Below, in pieces: positions 38,254 through 48,443 of a stretch of 64,000 nucleotides of DNA. Position 1 is the stretch's first letter, and each line of letters opens with the position of its first letter. The notes beneath the pieces were generated by a model. The model made no database searches, had not been told where the DNA came from, and worked only from the letters and a program-made list of their open reading frames with translations. This DNA comes from Pseudomonas sp. MM213. GTDB taxonomy: Bacteria > Pseudomonadota > Gammaproteobacteria > Pseudomonadales > Pseudomonadaceae. The DNA is taken from assembly GCF_020423045.1 (NCBI RefSeq), contig NZ_CP081943.1, positions 3,596,001-3,660,000 of the forward strand. Reading direction: 5' to 3'. Made by a program: the position numbers and the translations under genes.

Positions 38254-39954
38254 ATGAATGACATCGCCCTTAGCGGTCTGGCCAAGCAATTGGTGCTTGC
38301 CGAGCTGCTCACCGACCAAAGCGCGCAACAGGCGTATCAGCAAGCCCAACGTCATAAAATCTCCCTGGTCAGTTATCTGGTGCAGAACAAACTGGTGAAA
38401 AGCCGCCAGGTCGCCGAGATCGCCTCGGAGCATTTCGGCATGGCACTGCTCGACCTCAACTGCCTGGACAAGGAAACCCAACCCAAGGGCCTGGTCAGCG
38501 AAAAACTGGTTCGCCAGCACCACGCCCTGCCCCTCTGGCGGCGTGGCAACAAGTTGTTCGTGGGGGTTTCCGACCCCACCAATCACCAGGCCATCAACGA
38601 CATCCAGTTCAGCACCGGGCTGAACACCGAAGCCATCCTGGTGGAGGACGACAAGCTCAGCGATGCCATCGAGAAGTTCTTCGACAGCCATGCCAGCGGA
38701 CTGGAAGACATGGCCGACGTCGACCTCGATGGCATGGACATCGAGTCGATCGATGACCACCAACAGGACGCCATCGCCGGACAGGATGCCGACGACGCGC
38801 CGGTGGTGCGCTTCGTTCACAAGATGCTGCTGGACGCGATCAGGAGTGGCTCTTCCGACCTGCATTTCGAGCCCTACGAAAAAACCTACCGCGTGCGGAT
38901 GCGCACCGACGGCATGCTGCGTGAAGTCGCCAAGCCGCCGATTCAACTGGCCAACCGCATCGCCGCCCGCCTGAAAGTCATGGCCAGCCTCGACATCTCC
39001 GAGCGACGCAAACCCCAGGACGGGCGGATCAAGATGCGCCTGTCGAAGAGCAAATCCATCGACTTCCGGGTCAACACCCTGCCGACCCTGTGGGGCGAGA
39101 AAGTGGTGATCCGGATCCTCGACCCATCCAGCGCGCAAATGGGCATCGACGCCCTCGGCTACGAGCCGGACCAGAAAGACCTCTACATGGCCGCGCTGAA
39201 GCAGCCGCAAGGGATGATTCTGGTGACCGGCCCCACGGGGTCGGGCAAGACCGTGTCGCTCTACACCGGGCTGAACATACTCAACACCGTGGACATCAAC
39301 ATCTCCACCGCCGAAGACCCGGTCGAGATCAACATGGAAGGCATCAACCAGGTCAACGTCAACGCCAAGCAGGGACTGGGTTTTGCCCAGGCGCTGCGCT
39401 CCTTCTTGCGGCAGGACCCGGACGTGATCATGGTCGGCGAGATCCGCGACCTGGAAACCGCCGAAATTGCCATCAAGGCCGCCCAGACCGGGCATCTGGT
39501 GCTGTCGACCCTGCACACCAACAGCGCCGCGGAAACCCTGACCCGCCTGCACAACATGGGCATTCAGGGGTTCAACATCGCGACGTCCGTCAGCCTGATC
39601 ATCGCCCAGCGCCTGGCGCGCAAACTGTGCAGCCAGTGCAAGAAGCCCATCGATATTCCCCGCGAGGCATTGATCAAGGAAGGCTTCCCAGAGGAACGGA
39701 TTGGCACATTCACGATCTATGAGCCGGTCGGTTGCGATCAGTGCAACGGCGGCTACAAGGGGCGCGTGGGGATTTATGAAGTGGTGAAGAACACAGCAGG
39801 CCTGCAACGGCTGATCATGGCCGAAGGCAATTCGCTGGAAATCGATATCCAGATGCGCAAGGACGGCTTCAACGACCTGCGTACTTCCGGGCTGATCAAG
39901 GCCATGCAAGGCATCACCAGCCTTGAAGAAATCAACCGGGTCACCAAGGACTGA
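38254..39954 (+). CDS. pilB: type IV pilus extension ATPase
   Basis: A 566-residue cytoplasmic hexameric ATPase that drives pilus assembly. The N-terminal T2SSE-N domain (with RQHHALPLWRRGNKLFVGVSD) precedes the ATPase core with Walker A GPTGSGKT, the Asp box, Walker B VGEIRDLETAEIA, the His box, and a tetracysteine zinc motif CSQCKK ... CDQCNGG. The ATG at 38254 gives the family start MNDIALSGL; a GTG at 38239 is less likely. It is the first gene of pilBCD, two bases before pilC. Confidence 0.97.
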   Translation: MNDIALSGLAKQLVLAELLTDQSAQQAYQQAQRHKISLVSYLVQNKLVKSRQVAEIASEHFGMALLDLNCLDKETQPKGLVSEKLVRQHHALPLWRRGNKLFVGVSDPTNHQAINDIQFSTGLNTEAILVEDDKLSDAIEKFFDSHASGLEDMADVDLDGMDIESIDDHQQDAIAGQDADDAPVVRFVHKMLLDAIRSGSSDLHFEPYEKTYRVRMRTDGMLREVAKPPIQLANRIAARLKVMASLDISERRKPQDGRIKMRLSKSKSIDFRVNTLPTLWGEKVVIRILDPSSAQMGIDALGYEPDQKDLYMAALKQPQGMILVTGPTGSGKTVSLYTGLNILNTVDINISTAEDPVEINMEGINQVNVNAKQGLGFAQALRSFLRQDPDVIMVGEIRDLETAEIAIKAAQTGHLVLSTLHTNSAAETLTRLHNMGIQGFNIATSVSLIIAQRLARKLCSQCKKPIDIPREALIKEGFPEERIGTFTIYEPVGCDQCNGGYKGRVGIYEVVKNTAGLQRLIMAEGNSLEIDIQMRKDGFNDLRTSGLIKAMQGITSLEEINRVTKD

Positions 39955-39956
39955 AC

Positions 39957-41174
39957 ATGGCGGTCAAAGCAGCAAAAATCAGTGTGTACGCCTGGGAAGG
40001 CACCGACAAAAAAGGTACGAAAATAACCGGCGAACTCAGCGCTCAGAACCCGGCGCTGATCAAGGCGCAACTGCGCAAGCAAGGCATCAACCCCGGCAAG
40101 GTGCGCAAGAAATCCGCCTCGTTTTTCAGCCTCGGCCAACGCATCAAGGCGAATGACATTGCCCTGTTCACCCGGCAGATGGCGACCATGATGAAAGCCG
40201 GCGTACCGCTGTTGCAATCGTTCGACATCATCGGCGAAGGCTTCGAAAACCCGGCCATGCGCAAACTGGTGGACGAGGTGAAACAGGAAGTCGCGGCGGG
40301 TAACAGCTTCGCGGCAGCCCTGCGCAAAAAGCCGCAGTATTTTGATGAGCTCTACTGCAATCTGGTGGATGCCGGCGAACAGGCCGGCGCGCTGGACACC
40401 CTGTTGGAGCGGGTCGCGACCTACAAGGAAAAGAGCGAAAGCCTCAAGGCCAAGATCAAGAAAGCCATGACTTATCCGCTGGCGGTGGTGTTCGTCGCGA
40501 TCATCGTCACCGGGATTCTGCTGGTCAAGGTGGTGCCGCAGTTCGAGTCGGTGTTCAAAGGTTTTGGTGCGCAACTGCCGGCGTTCACGGTGATGGTCAT
40601 CGGTCTGTCGCAGTTCATGCAGGATTGGTGGTGGCTGATGCTTGGCGTGCTGATCGCGGCGATATTCGGTGTGCGCCACGCCTTCAAGACATCGCAAGGC
40701 TTTCGGGACCGGACAGACACCTGGCTGCTGAAACTGCCGTTGATTGGCGCATTGATGTACAAGTCCGCCGTGGCCCGTTACGCCCGTACGCTGTCGACCA
40801 CTTTCGCCGCGGGTGTACCGCTGGTCGAGGCGCTGGAGTCAGTGGCGGGCGCGACCGGCAACATCGTGTTCAAGCGGGCGGTGCTGCGTATCAAGCAGGA
40901 CGTTTCGACGGGGATGCAGCTGAATTTCTCCATGCGCACCGCCGGCGTCTTTCCGAACATGGCGATCCAGATGACGGCCATTGGCGAAGAGTCGGGCGCA
41001 CTGGACGACATGCTCGACAAGGTCGCCAGTTTCTATGAGGCGGAAGTCGACAATATGGTCGACAATCTCACCAGCCTGATGGAGCCATTCATCATGGTGG
41101 TGCTGGGTGTTATCGTCGGCGGCCTGGTGGTTGCGATGTACCTGCCCATTTTCCAACTCGGCAATGCGATCTGA
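39957..41174 (+). CDS. pilC: type IV pilus inner-membrane platform protein
   Basis: A 405-residue polytopic protein with duplicated GspF/T2SSF domains (about 70-195 and 275-395), recognised by FTRQMATMMKAGVPLLQSFD and YARTLSTTFAAGVPLVEALE. Helices lie near residues 175-195, 220-240 and 375-395. It couples the PilB motor to pilin extraction. Two bases separate it from pilB, and pilD starts one base after its stop. Confidence 0.97.
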   Translation: MAVKAAKISVYAWEGTDKKGTKITGELSAQNPALIKAQLRKQGINPGKVRKKSASFFSLGQRIKANDIALFTRQMATMMKAGVPLLQSFDIIGEGFENPAMRKLVDEVKQEVAAGNSFAAALRKKPQYFDELYCNLVDAGEQAGALDTLLERVATYKEKSESLKAKIKKAMTYPLAVVFVAIIVTGILLVKVVPQFESVFKGFGAQLPAFTVMVIGLSQFMQDWWWLMLGVLIAAIFGVRHAFKTSQGFRDRTDTWLLKLPLIGALMYKSAVARYARTLSTTFAAGVPLVEALESVAGATGNIVFKRAVLRIKQDVSTGMQLNFSMRTAGVFPNMAIQMTAIGEESGALDDMLDKVASFYEAEVDNMVDNLTSLMEPFIMVVLGVIVGGLVVAMYLPIFQLGNAI

Positions 41175-41175
41175 C

Positions 41176-42048
41176 ATGCCTTTGAACGAAATCCTGACCG
41201 TGTACCCGCTGGCGTTTGTCGTCATTGCACTGCTGGTCGGCTTGCTGGTCGGCAGCTTCCTCAATGTGGTGATCTGGCGCCTGCCGAAAATGCTCGAGCG
41301 TGAGTGGCAATTGCAGGCCCGGGACATTCTCGGTTTGCCTGGCGAAACACCGCCTGCGACCTACAACCTGATGCTGCCCCACTCCGAGTGCCCGCATTGT
41401 GGGCACCGAATTCGCGCCTGGGAAAACATCCCGCTGCTAAGTTATGTGTTTTTACGTGGACGATGCTCAAGCTGCGCAGCGCCCATCAGCAAACGCTACC
41501 CCTTGACCGAACTGGCCTGCGGCCTGCTGTCGGCGTTCATTGCCTGGCATTTCGGTTTCGGCTGGCAAGCCGGGATGGTGCTGGTCCTGAGCTGGGGCCT
41601 GTTGGCCATGAGCCTGATCGACGCCGAGCATCAACTGTTGCCGGATGTGCTGGTGCTACCGCTGATGTGGCTGGGACTGGTCGTCAACAGCTTCGGATTG
41701 TTCGTGCCGTTGCACGAGGCGCTGTGGGGCGCAATTGCGGGCTACATGGCGCTGTGGTCGGTGTTCTGGCTGTTCAAGCTGATCACCGGCAAGGAAGGCA
41801 TCGGCCACGGCGATTTCAAGCTGTTGGCCATGCTGGGCGCCTGGGGCGGCTGGCAGATTTTGCCGCTGACCATTCTGTTGTCGTCCCTGGTGGGCGCGAT
41901 TATCGGCATGATTTTGCTGAGCCTGCGCAATGCGAAAACCTCGACCCCGATCCCCTTCGGTCCCTATCTGGCGATTGCCGGCTGGATTGCATTGCTCTGG
42001 GGTGGTCAAATAACCGGCTTCTATTGGCAGTTTGTCGGTTTGAAATGA
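41176..42048 (+). CDS. pilD: prepilin peptidase / N-methyltransferase
   Basis: A 290-residue inner-membrane aspartyl protease that cleaves and N-methylates prepilins and type II secretion pseudopilins. The cytoplasmic zinc loop has CPHCGHRI and CSSC. The catalytic aspartates lie in [12 protein letters not shown] and in [16 protein letters not shown]. Eight helices are evident. The ATG at 41176 lies directly after pilC. The final base pairs overlap coaE (ATGA), joining pilus and CoA genes in one transcript. Confidence 0.97.
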   Translation: MPLNEILTVYPLAFVVIALLVGLLVGSFLNVVIWRLPKMLEREWQLQARDILGLPGETPPATYNLMLPHSECPHCGHRIRAWENIPLLSYVFLRGRCSSCAAPISKRYPLTELACGLLSAFIAWHFGFGWQAGMVLVLSWGLLAMSLIDAEHQLLPDVLVLPLMWLGLVVNSFGLFVPLHEALWGAIAGYMALWSVFWLFKLITGKEGIGHGDFKLLAMLGAWGGWQILPLTILLSSLVGAIIGMILLSLRNAKTSTPIPFGPYLAIAGWIALLWGGQITGFYWQFVGLK

Positions 42049-42668
42049 ATACCCCTGTGGATAAACCCTGGATTCTCGGCCTGACCGGCGGCATCGGCAG
42101 CGGCAAAAGCGCGGCCGCCCAGCACTTCATCGACCTGGGCGTGCACGTGGTCGATGCCGATCATGCGGCGCGCTGGGTGGTGGAGCCGGGTCGCCCGGCG
42201 CTGGCACAGATCGCCGAACATTTTGGCCCCGGCGTGTTGCAAGCCGACGGGCAACTGGATCGCGCAGCGTTGCGCAAACTGATCTTCGAGGTGCCTGAGC
42301 AACGCCTCTGGCTCGAGGCGCTTTTGCATCCGCTGATCGCCAGGGAAATCGCCGATCACCTGGGCAAGGCACAATCGCCTTACGCGATTCTGGTTTCGCC
42401 GTTGCTGATCGAGTCCGGGCAGTACGCCATGACCCAGCGAGTGCTGGTGATCGATGCGCCCGAACAACTACAGATCGAACGCACCCTGCAGCGTGACCAG
42501 ACCAGCGAACAACAGGTCCAGGCGATCCTCAAGGCGCAATCCAGTCGCCAGGATCGCGTGAGCCATGCCGACGATGTGGTGGTCAACGACCGCGACCTCG
42601 CCTGGCTGCACAGCGAGGTCGAACGCCTGCATCACTTTTACCTTACATTGCGTGGAGGCCAGTCATGA
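42045..42668 (+). CDS. coaE: dephospho-CoA kinase
   Basis: A 207-residue P-loop kinase performing the last step of CoA synthesis. It has Walker [21 protein letters not shown] with the catalytic aspartate, and [10 protein letters not shown]. It overlaps pilD and yacG by four bases on either side. The arrangement pilD-coaE-yacG is conserved in many gamma-proteobacteria. Pantothenate for the same pathway is made by panBCD 16-19 kb to the left. Confidence 0.97.
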   Translation: MNTPVDKPWILGLTGGIGSGKSAAAQHFIDLGVHVVDADHAARWVVEPGRPALAQIAEHFGPGVLQADGQLDRAALRKLIFEVPEQRLWLEALLHPLIAREIADHLGKAQSPYAILVSPLLIESGQYAMTQRVLVIDAPEQLQIERTLQRDQTSEQQVQAILKAQSSRQDRVSHADDVVVNDRDLAWLHSEVERLHHFYLTLRGGQS

Positions 42669-42865
42669 GCCAGATCCCAACCGTCGAATGCCCAACCTGC
42701 GGCGCCCCTGTGGAATGGACCCCGGAAAGCACATTCCGGCCGTTCTGTTCGGACCGCTGCAAACTGATCGACCTGGGTGCGTGGGCATCGGAAGAGCACA
42801 AGATTCCAGTGGCACCCGATGCCGAGGACGAGTTGTTCAGTGGTGATTTCGACCCGCGTCACTAA
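42665..42865 (+). CDS. yacG: DNA gyrase inhibitor YacG
   Basis: A 66-residue zinc protein with the four-cysteine finger CPTCGAPV ... [17 protein letters not shown]. In E. coli it binds GyrB and inhibits gyrase in vitro. It overlaps coaE by four bases and ends the pilBCD-coaE-yacG string. Length and motif are standard. Confidence 0.95.
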   Translation: MSQIPTVECPTCGAPVEWTPESTFRPFCSDRCKLIDLGAWASEEHKIPVAPDAEDELFSGDFDPRH

Positions 42866-42873
42866 GTGACGGT

Positions 42874-43089
42874 TCAGGGCCGCATGAAGCCGTAGTCCTG
42901 ACCGTCATCGAGGTTCTCGGCGAGAAACTGCAACTCATCGGCCAGATCCTCGACACTGCGCACGGCCTTGCTCTGCTGCACCACCGCGCTGAGCAGGGCG
43001 CGCAGGCTCAACCCCGGATCAAACCCGACTTCCTGCGCTGCATCCAGACTGTGGCGCAACTCCTGCCTTGCCCATTCGTAGACACTCAT
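42874..43089 (-). CDS. conserved small hypothetical protein
   Basis: A 71-residue acidic, helical protein starting MSVYEWARQELRHSLD, with no signal peptide, membrane segment or metal motif. Sequence and position after yacG suggest a conserved Pseudomonas gene, but no function is recognised. It converges on yacG with an eight-base gap, and the membrane protein gene upstream may be cotranscribed with it (64 bases). The start follows AGGAGC. Confidence 0.75.
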   Translation of the reverse strand: MSVYEWARQELRHSLDAAQEVGFDPGLSLRALLSAVVQQSKAVRSVEDLADELQFLAENLDDGQDYGFMRP

Positions 43090-43153
43090 TTTCGATGCTC
43101 CTGAAGGTTTTTCGGAGCATGGATTCGTCGACGTTTTTTGGATTTGATGTGGA

Positions 43154-43843
43154 TCAAGATTTCGGATCGTCGTCCTTCCAGGGTGCCGAAAGATAGCGTG
43201 TGCGGTTGAAGGTCTCCAGCCATTCGGGGCTGAACACCACCAGCGCGCTGACGACCATGCCGTTGATGAAGGCTTCGGGAAAGATGATCAGCCACAGGTA
43301 ACCGACAAAATCTTCCAGCCAGTAAGGCATGACGAAAAGCTCGTTGAACCACAGCAGCCACAGGGCTAGCAGCAGGCACAGCAAGGCCGACAGCGCCGCT
43401 GCGAAGAAACCGGAAACGAAGATATACACGAAGGGATTACGCGGCTGCGCGCGCTCGACCAGGATTGCGCAGCACTCGGTGACCAGCACGGGCAGCAGAA
43501 TCAACAAGGCGCCGTTCACGCCGACGGCGGCGAGGTCCTGGCGTCCGAGCATGACCAGGCCTGCTTGTGCGACCAGTCCGCCGACGATCGCCAAGGGCCA
43601 GTCCAGGAGCAGGGTTACGGCGGTCATGCCGATGAAGTGATAGGACACGCCGGTGTCGAAATCCCGGCGTACCAGCCACAGCATGAATAGCGCGAACACG
43701 GTGCCGAACAACAGATGCTGGCGGCGGCTGTCGCTGAACAACTCGACCCACGGGGCACGTGCGATGGCCCAGATCAGGGCTGGAATGTAGATCAGCCAGC
43801 CGACGGTGAGGGTTTCGGGGGACAGCAGCTCGGCGCCGATCAT
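43154..43843 (-). CDS. CbiM-like energy-coupling factor transporter permease (orphan)
   Basis: A 229-residue membrane protein with six or seven helices (TVGWLIYIPALIWAIA; HLLFGTVFALFMLWLV; FIGMTAVTLLLDWPLAIVGG; LIILLPVLVTECC and others). It resembles the CbiM substrate-binding component of cobalt/nickel ECF transporters, notably in the HFIGMTA region. No CbiN, CbiQ or CbiO gene is adjacent, and the canonical metal-binding N-terminus MHIPDG is not seen, so its substrate is open. It lies beside the repeat island at 43.9-44.95 kb. Confidence 0.62.
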   Translation of the reverse strand: MIGAELLSPETLTVGWLIYIPALIWAIARAPWVELFSDSRRQHLLFGTVFALFMLWLVRRDFDTGVSYHFIGMTAVTLLLDWPLAIVGGLVAQAGLVMLGRQDLAAVGVNGALLILLPVLVTECCAILVERAQPRNPFVYIFVSGFFAAALSALLCLLLALWLLWFNELFVMPYWLEDFVGYLWLIIFPEAFINGMVVSALVVFSPEWLETFNRTRYLSAPWKDDDPKS

Positions 43844-43920
43844 GGCTGGGTGGGCTCCCTTGTCTTTGCCGGAATAGGGTGGGGTATCAGTTTACACCGG
43901 TGTTTGGTTGGTCTTTGGTT

Positions 43921-44172
43921 GGGGGCATATCCGTTTTTGCGGTGATGGCGGCTATTGGTTTCGCCCTTACGGCGAGTCACTTGGAAGAGCCCCAAGTAAC
44001 CAAGGGCTCTTGCCCCTTTCGTTCGGTGGCTCGCTAAGGCTCGCCATGCCCTCGCTCCGGTCCTGCTCCGTGGGCCCGCCGCCATCGGCCATCCATGGCC
44101 GGGGGCGGCTAACCCGGCATCCATGCCGGGTTGCCCACTGCGCAGAACCTCCACTCGGCCTCTCGAGGGGGC
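43921..44172 (+). repeat. left arm of a ~250 bp inverted repeat
   Basis: GGGGGCATATCCGTTT to CTCGAGGGGGCG is repeated in inverse orientation at 44700-44955 with scattered mismatches, densest around 43975-44015. It includes CCATGCCCTCGCTCCGGTCC and GGCCATCCATGGCCGGGGGC. Short open frames within it are not credible genes. It looks like a dispersed Pseudomonas repeat family. Confidence 0.85.
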
Positions 44173-44247
44173 GCTCAGATCAAAAGCGGAAGGCGAGCTA
44201 ACGCTCGGCCTGATGAGTGGTGGGAATCAAAAGCAAACGCCGATCCC

Positions 44248-44337
44248 TGTAGGAGCCGGCTTGCCGGCGATAGCGGTGGGTCAGTCCCCCTCCTTTTCGA
44301 CTGGACGGACGCCATCGCCAGCAAGCTGGCTCCTACA
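44248..44337. repeat. REPIN, first of a tandem triplet
   Basis: TGTAGGAGCCGGCTTGCCGG to CTGGCTCCTACA. The 37-base spacer before the next copy contains GGATGAATACGATCAAC, which is repeated before the third. Confidence 0.93.
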
Positions 44338-44374
44338 AGGGAAATGCAGATGTGTCTGGATGAATACGATCAAC

Positions 44375-44464
44375 TGTAGGAGCCGGCTTGCTGGCGATGG
44401 CGGTGGGTCAGTCACCCTGCTTTTCGACTGGACGGAAGCCATCGCCAGCAAGCTAGCTCCTACA
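44375..44464. repeat. REPIN, second of a tandem triplet
   Basis: Starts 127 bases after the first copy. It differs at a few positions, such as CTAGCTCCTACA at its right end. The loop keeps CTTTTCGACTGGACGGA. Confidence 0.93.
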
Positions 44465-44501
44465 AGGGCAATGCAGATGCGTTTGGATGAATACGATCAA
44501 C

Positions 44502-44591
44502 TGTAGGAGCCGGCTTGCTGGCGATGGCGGTGGATCAGTCAACGTATGTATTGGCTGGACGGACGCAATCGCCAGCAAGCCGGCTCCTACA
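44502..44591. repeat. REPIN, third of a tandem triplet
   Basis: Starts 127 bases after the second copy; the arms are again perfect but the loop has diverged (CAACGTATGTATTGGCTGGA). Confidence 0.93.
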
Positions 44592-44699
44592 GTAGATCGG
44601 TGTACATCTCCCGAATGAGTGTTCGCAGCAGTGAAGGACAATGCGTACGCAAAATGAGCCAGGTCGGCTTTCAGGCCGCCTCGGCGGCGGTGGCGGTAG

Positions 44700-44955
44700 T
44701 CGCCCCCTCGAGAGGCCGAGCGCAGGTTCTGCGCAGTGGGCAACCCGGCATGGATGCCGGGTTAGCCGCCCCCGGCCATGGATGGCCGATGGCGGCGGGC
44801 CCACGGAGCAGGACCGGAGCGAGGGCATGCCGAGCCACAGCGAGGCACCGAACGACAGGGGCAAGAGCGCTTTGGATACTTTCGCGCTTTTCGAAAGTGA
44901 CTCGCCGTAAGGGCGAAACCAATAGCCGCCATAACCAAAGAAACGGATATGCCCC
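44700..44955 (-). repeat. right arm of the ~250 bp inverted repeat
   Basis: Inverse copy of 43921-44172, from CGCCCCCTCGAGAGGCCGAG to AAACGGATATGCCCCC. With the left arm it encloses the three REPINs. Confidence 0.85.
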
Positions 44956-45058
44956 CATTGTTACGTTTCCTGCAAAGCTGAATCAGCCCCAGCCCCCTTT
45001 ATCCATCACCACCAAGGACTAAACTTCAAGCATCAAAACCAACACCGAGCACACAAAA

Positions 45059-45298
45059 ATGAAAACCCTGAGCACCCTGTTTCTGACCCTGATCGCCACC
45101 TCAGCCATGGCCGCCAGCGAGCCCGCTGCCACCCCGTACGACCCGGCGCAGCCGCTGGACATCGCCAAGGTGGTTTCCGTGACCGACACCGCAACCGCTT
45201 GCGACGTCGTGCCGGCAACCATGGTCTACATCGACCATCAGGGCCAGACCCATCGCGTGACCTACCAAGTCATGGGCAACTGCACAAGCAACCTGTAA
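45059..45298 (+). CDS. DUF2790 domain-containing exported protein
   Basis: A 79-residue protein with a signal peptide (MKTLSTLFLTLIATSAMAAS). The short mature part has the DUF2790 pattern AKVVSVTDTATACDVVPATM and VYIDHQGQTHRVTYQVMGNC, with two cysteines that could pair. These small proteins are abundant and often multicopy in Pseudomonas; the function is unknown. It starts 100 bases after the right repeat arm and converges with the chemoreceptor gene. Confidence 0.83.
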   Translation: MKTLSTLFLTLIATSAMAASEPAATPYDPAQPLDIAKVVSVTDTATACDVVPATMVYIDHQGQTHRVTYQVMGNCTSNL

Positions 45299-45307
45299 CA
45301 CCAGGCA

Positions 45308-45955
45308 TCACACGATCAGCCGTTTCGCCTGCAACGCCAAATCATGCAGGCCGGCCAAACGCGCCATGATCCGCTCGACCACCTCGACCCTGGCCACCGC
45401 ACCGCTTTGCAATTCCCCCATCGAATGCAAAGCCACTCCAGCCTTTTCCAGCCCCAGACGGGTGGAGCCGGATAACTGCTGAATCCCCTGGCGTGCATGC
45501 TCCGCCGACTGCTCCAGCCCCGTGGCGATTTGCCGGATCTGCGCACTGGAGTCCGCGGCCTGACGCGAGAGATTGCGCACCTCATCGGCGACCACCGCAA
45601 ACCCTCGGCCATGACTGCCCGCCCTCGCCGCCTCGATTGCCGCGTTGAGCGCCAGCAAATTGGTCTGACGGGCGATGTCCTGAATGCTGCCGACAATCGC
45701 GCCGATGCGCATCGACTGACTGCCGAGCTCATCGAACACCTGATCCAGACGCTGCATGTAGAGGTTCAGATCCTCCAGCACACTGGCCGAAGATTGCATG
45801 CTCTGCGCACTCGCCTTGACCCGATCGCCGGCCGTGCGCGCCAGTTGATTGGCAAAGCGCATGTCTTCCTCGGTTTGCAGCACCGACTCGGTCAATTGCT
45901 CCAGCTTGACCTGCAAGCCGATGTTGTAAGGCGGTTGTTCTTTTTCAATGGTCAT
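45308..45955 (-). CDS. small soluble methyl-accepting chemotaxis signalling protein
   Basis: A 215-residue protein made only of an MCP signalling domain: the kinase-control tip is [20 protein letters not shown] followed by [15 protein letters not shown], flanked by coiled-coil helices. There is no membrane helix, HAMP, PAS or other sensor domain, and no C-terminal CheR-binding pentapeptide. Its ATG overlaps the porin stop codon by four bases, so it is the last gene of the benzoate-transport operon and is induced with it. It may couple aromatic-acid uptake to the chemotaxis array; this is inferred from position only. Confidence 0.83.
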   Translation of the reverse strand: MTIEKEQPPYNIGLQVKLEQLTESVLQTEEDMRFANQLARTAGDRVKASAQSMQSSASVLEDLNLYMQRLDQVFDELGSQSMRIGAIVGSIQDIARQTNLLALNAAIEAARAGSHGRGFAVVADEVRNLSRQAADSSAQIRQIATGLEQSAEHARQGIQQLSGSTRLGLEKAGVALHSMGELQSGAVARVEVVERIMARLAGLHDLALQAKRLIV

Positions 45956-47220
45956 AGCAGCGTCCAGGTGTAACTGAGGATCAGGCGGTTTTCGTCGATA
46001 TCACTGCGGTAGTTGGAACGGGCCATCACGTTGCGCACGCGAATCCCGAGGCCTTTGAGGCTGCCGTTTTGCAGCACGTAGCCGAGGTCGAGATCACGCT
46101 CGCGATCCTTGCCCTCGAACCCTTGCCCTGTGTCGACGTTATTACCGGAAATGTAACGCACGGTGCTGGTCAGCCCCGGCACACCGAGGGCGGCGAAGTC
46201 GTAGTCGTAACGCGCCTGCCAGGAGCGTTCGTCGGTAAAGGCAAACTCGTAGGTCGGCACCTCGTTGCCCAGCGGCGAGATGTTGGCGAAGACACGCGGG
46301 AATGCGCTGTCACCGAACATCCCCTGATAACCGACATAAAACGTGTGACCACCGCGCTTGGCCGACAGTAGCGAGAAGAACGCCTGGTTATCGATGTTGC
46401 CCAACAGCTTCTTGCCGTCTTCGCGCGAATCGTAGTAACCAAGGTTGGCGCCCAGGGTCCAGTCGCCCATCGGCTGGCTGTGCTTGAGACCGAGAAAGCG
46501 CTGGTTGTAGATGTCTTCCAGTTGCCCGAACCAGGCGCTGACCGAGCTGCGCTTATCGTTGAAGGCGTAATCGGCGCCGGCAAAGTTGAAGCCATCACTG
46601 CTGACTTGGCGCTGCGGCACATGGCCGAGCATGGCCTGCATTTTCTCGTCGCCCGCCTCGTTGCGCAGGCTGGTCGTGTTCAAGTGACCGCCTTGCAAAG
46701 TCAGACCATTGATCTCATTGGAACTGATACTTGCACCTTGGTAACTGGGCGGCAGCAGGCGGATATCACTGAACGCCAGCACTGGCAGGTTGGGTTGCAA
46801 CTCCCCGACCTTCAGCTCGGTTTTGGAGTAACGCACCTTCAGCGCAGCTTCGAGACGGCTGTAATCATCTGCCGCGCGCCCGTCATCCTTGACCGGCAGC
46901 AAACCGGTATTGACCCGATCCGGGCTGCTGTCGAGTTTGAGGCCGAGCAGGCCGATCACATCCACACCAAACCCGACAGGCCCTTGGGTGTAGCCGGATT
47001 TGACGTTAAGGATGAAGCCCTGCGCCCACTCTTCGGCCTTCGATTGTTTGTTCGCCCCGACGATGTCGGAGAAGTCCCGGCTGAAGTAGTAATTGCGTGC
47101 CTGCAAGGTGGCCGTGGTGTCTTCGATAAAGCCGCCCTCTGCCGCCATCGCACCGGTGGAGAAACCCGAGACGAGCGCCATGGACAACACGGAACCGGTT
47201 GTTGGAAGAATCTGTTTCAT
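45952..47220 (-). CDS. benF: OprD family outer-membrane porin (BenF-like)
   Basis: A 422-residue OprD-family channel with a signal peptide ([16 protein letters not shown]) and N-terminal [20 protein letters not shown]. An 18-strand barrel is implied, with the last strand ending SYTWTLL. The family includes substrate-specific porins for aromatic acids; BenF is chosen because benE and benK precede it. It starts 17 bases after benE. The exact substrate (benzoate or a relative) is inferred from context. Confidence 0.86.
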   Translation of the reverse strand: MKQILPTTGSVLSMALVSGFSTGAMAAEGGFIEDTTATLQARNYYFSRDFSDIVGANKQSKAEEWAQGFILNVKSGYTQGPVGFGVDVIGLLGLKLDSSPDRVNTGLLPVKDDGRAADDYSRLEAALKVRYSKTELKVGELQPNLPVLAFSDIRLLPPSYQGASISSNEINGLTLQGGHLNTTSLRNEAGDEKMQAMLGHVPQRQVSSDGFNFAGADYAFNDKRSSVSAWFGQLEDIYNQRFLGLKHSQPMGDWTLGANLGYYDSREDGKKLLGNIDNQAFFSLLSAKRGGHTFYVGYQGMFGDSAFPRVFANISPLGNEVPTYEFAFTDERSWQARYDYDFAALGVPGLTSTVRYISGNNVDTGQGFEGKDRERDLDLGYVLQNGSLKGLGIRVRNVMARSNYRSDIDENRLILSYTWTLL

Positions 47221-47237
47221 CGTTTTTTCTCTTATTT

Positions 47238-48443
47238 TTATTGATCGACAGTTGGAAGTGCTTCAGCCGCCGCGCTTTCGCGACGGGCGTTTAACAACAC
47301 ATGGGTGACCATGCCGAAAATCAGTCCCCAAAAAGCCGCGGACAAACCCAACAACGACATGCCCGAAGCGGTGGTGAGAAAGGTCACCAGCGCGGCTTCG
47401 CGATCTGTCGGCACCGCCATTGCGCCGGCCAGCGCCCCGGCAATCGCGGCGAACAGCGCCAGCCCGGCCAACGCCGCGATCAGCTCTTTGGGGAACGCCG
47501 AAAACAGCGAAACCAGGGTGGCGCCGAAGATGCCCAGCAGCAGGTAACACAGCCCGCCGACCACCCCGGCCACGTAGCGCTTGCCGGGGTTTTCATGGGC
47601 CTCGCGACCGGTACAAATGGCTGCGGTGATCGCGGCCAGATTCAGCCCGTGGCAACCGAACGGTGCCAACAGCGCCGTGCCCAACGCACTGCTGGCGATG
47701 ATCGGGCCGGACGGCGTCGCGTAACCGCTGGCCCGCAACACCGCCATGCCGGGCACGAACTGGCCGGTCAGCGCCACCATCACCAGCGGCAAGGCAATGT
47801 TCAGCGTCGCGCTGAGGCTGAACACGGGCGTGATCCACACCGGTGTGGCCAACCCGATCACCAGCGCTTCGCTGTGCAAATCACCGCCGAGAAACGCCAT
47901 CGAGCAGCCCACCAGCAGCACCATCACCACCGCATAACGCGGCATCAGCCGTTTGCAGATCAGGTACGTGGCAAACATCGCCAGCACCAGCAACGGTTTG
48001 CCCTGCAACGAGACAAACAACCCGGTGCCGAAACTGAACAGAATCCCCGCCAGCATCGCCGCCGCAACAGCCGCCGGCAGTTTGCCGATGATCCGGTCAA
48101 ACGCCCCCGACACCCCGACCAGGAAAATGATCAGGCTGCTGACCAGGTACGCGCCCACCGCCTCCGGCATCGAGATCCCCGGCAACAGCGCCACCAACAA
48201 TGCCGAGCCCGGCGCCGACCACGCGATGATCACCGGCACGCGGTAACGCAGGCTCAAACCGATACCGAGCACCGCGCTGCCGATGGAAATCGCCCAGACC
48301 CACGACGACAACACTTCCCGCGACAGGTGTGCGGTCTCGGCCGCCTGGAAAATAATCACCAACGGGCCGGCATAGGAAATTACCGTGGCGATAAACCCGG
48401 CGACGGCCGCCGACAGGGAAAAATCCCGGACAAACGTTTTCAT
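47238..48443 (-). CDS. benE: benzoate/H+ symporter BenE family protein
   Basis: A 401-residue inner-membrane transporter of the BenE family with about 12 helices. Landmarks are [47 protein letters not shown]-type [17 protein letters not shown], and [20 protein letters not shown]. In Acinetobacter and Pseudomonas it belongs to benzoate catabolic clusters. It overlaps benK by four bases. The catabolic benABCD and cat genes are not in this window. Confidence 0.92.
   Translation of the reverse strand: MKTFVRDFSLSAAVAGFIATVISYAGPLVIIFQAAETAHLSREVLSSWVWAISIGSAVLGIGLSLRYRVPVIIAWSAPGSALLVALLPGISMPEAVGAYLVSSLIIFLVGVSGAFDRIIGKLPAAVAAAMLAGILFSFGTGLFVSLQGKPLLVLAMFATYLICKRLMPRYAVVMVLLVGCSMAFLGGDLHSEALVIGLATPVWITPVFSLSATLNIALPLVMVALTGQFVPGMAVLRASGYATPSGPIIASSALGTALLAPFGCHGLNLAAITAAICTGREAHENPGKRYVAGVVGGLCYLLLGIFGATLVSLFSAFPKELIAALAGLALFAAIAGALAGAMAVPTDREAALVTFLTTASGMSLLGLSAAFWGLIFGMVTHVLLNARRESAAAEALPTVDQ

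Noticed and set aside
44047..44201. Short open frames in the 250 bp repeat arms, such as one encoding GPPPSAIHGRGRLTRHP
   Set aside because: They recur only because the repeat recurs; no ribosome site, domain or codon bias supports translation.
44248..44591. Three regularly spaced repeats resembling a minimal CRISPR array
   Set aside because: The units are 90 bp inverted REP pairs with similar spacers, no cas genes are near, and the arms match single REPINs elsewhere in the window.
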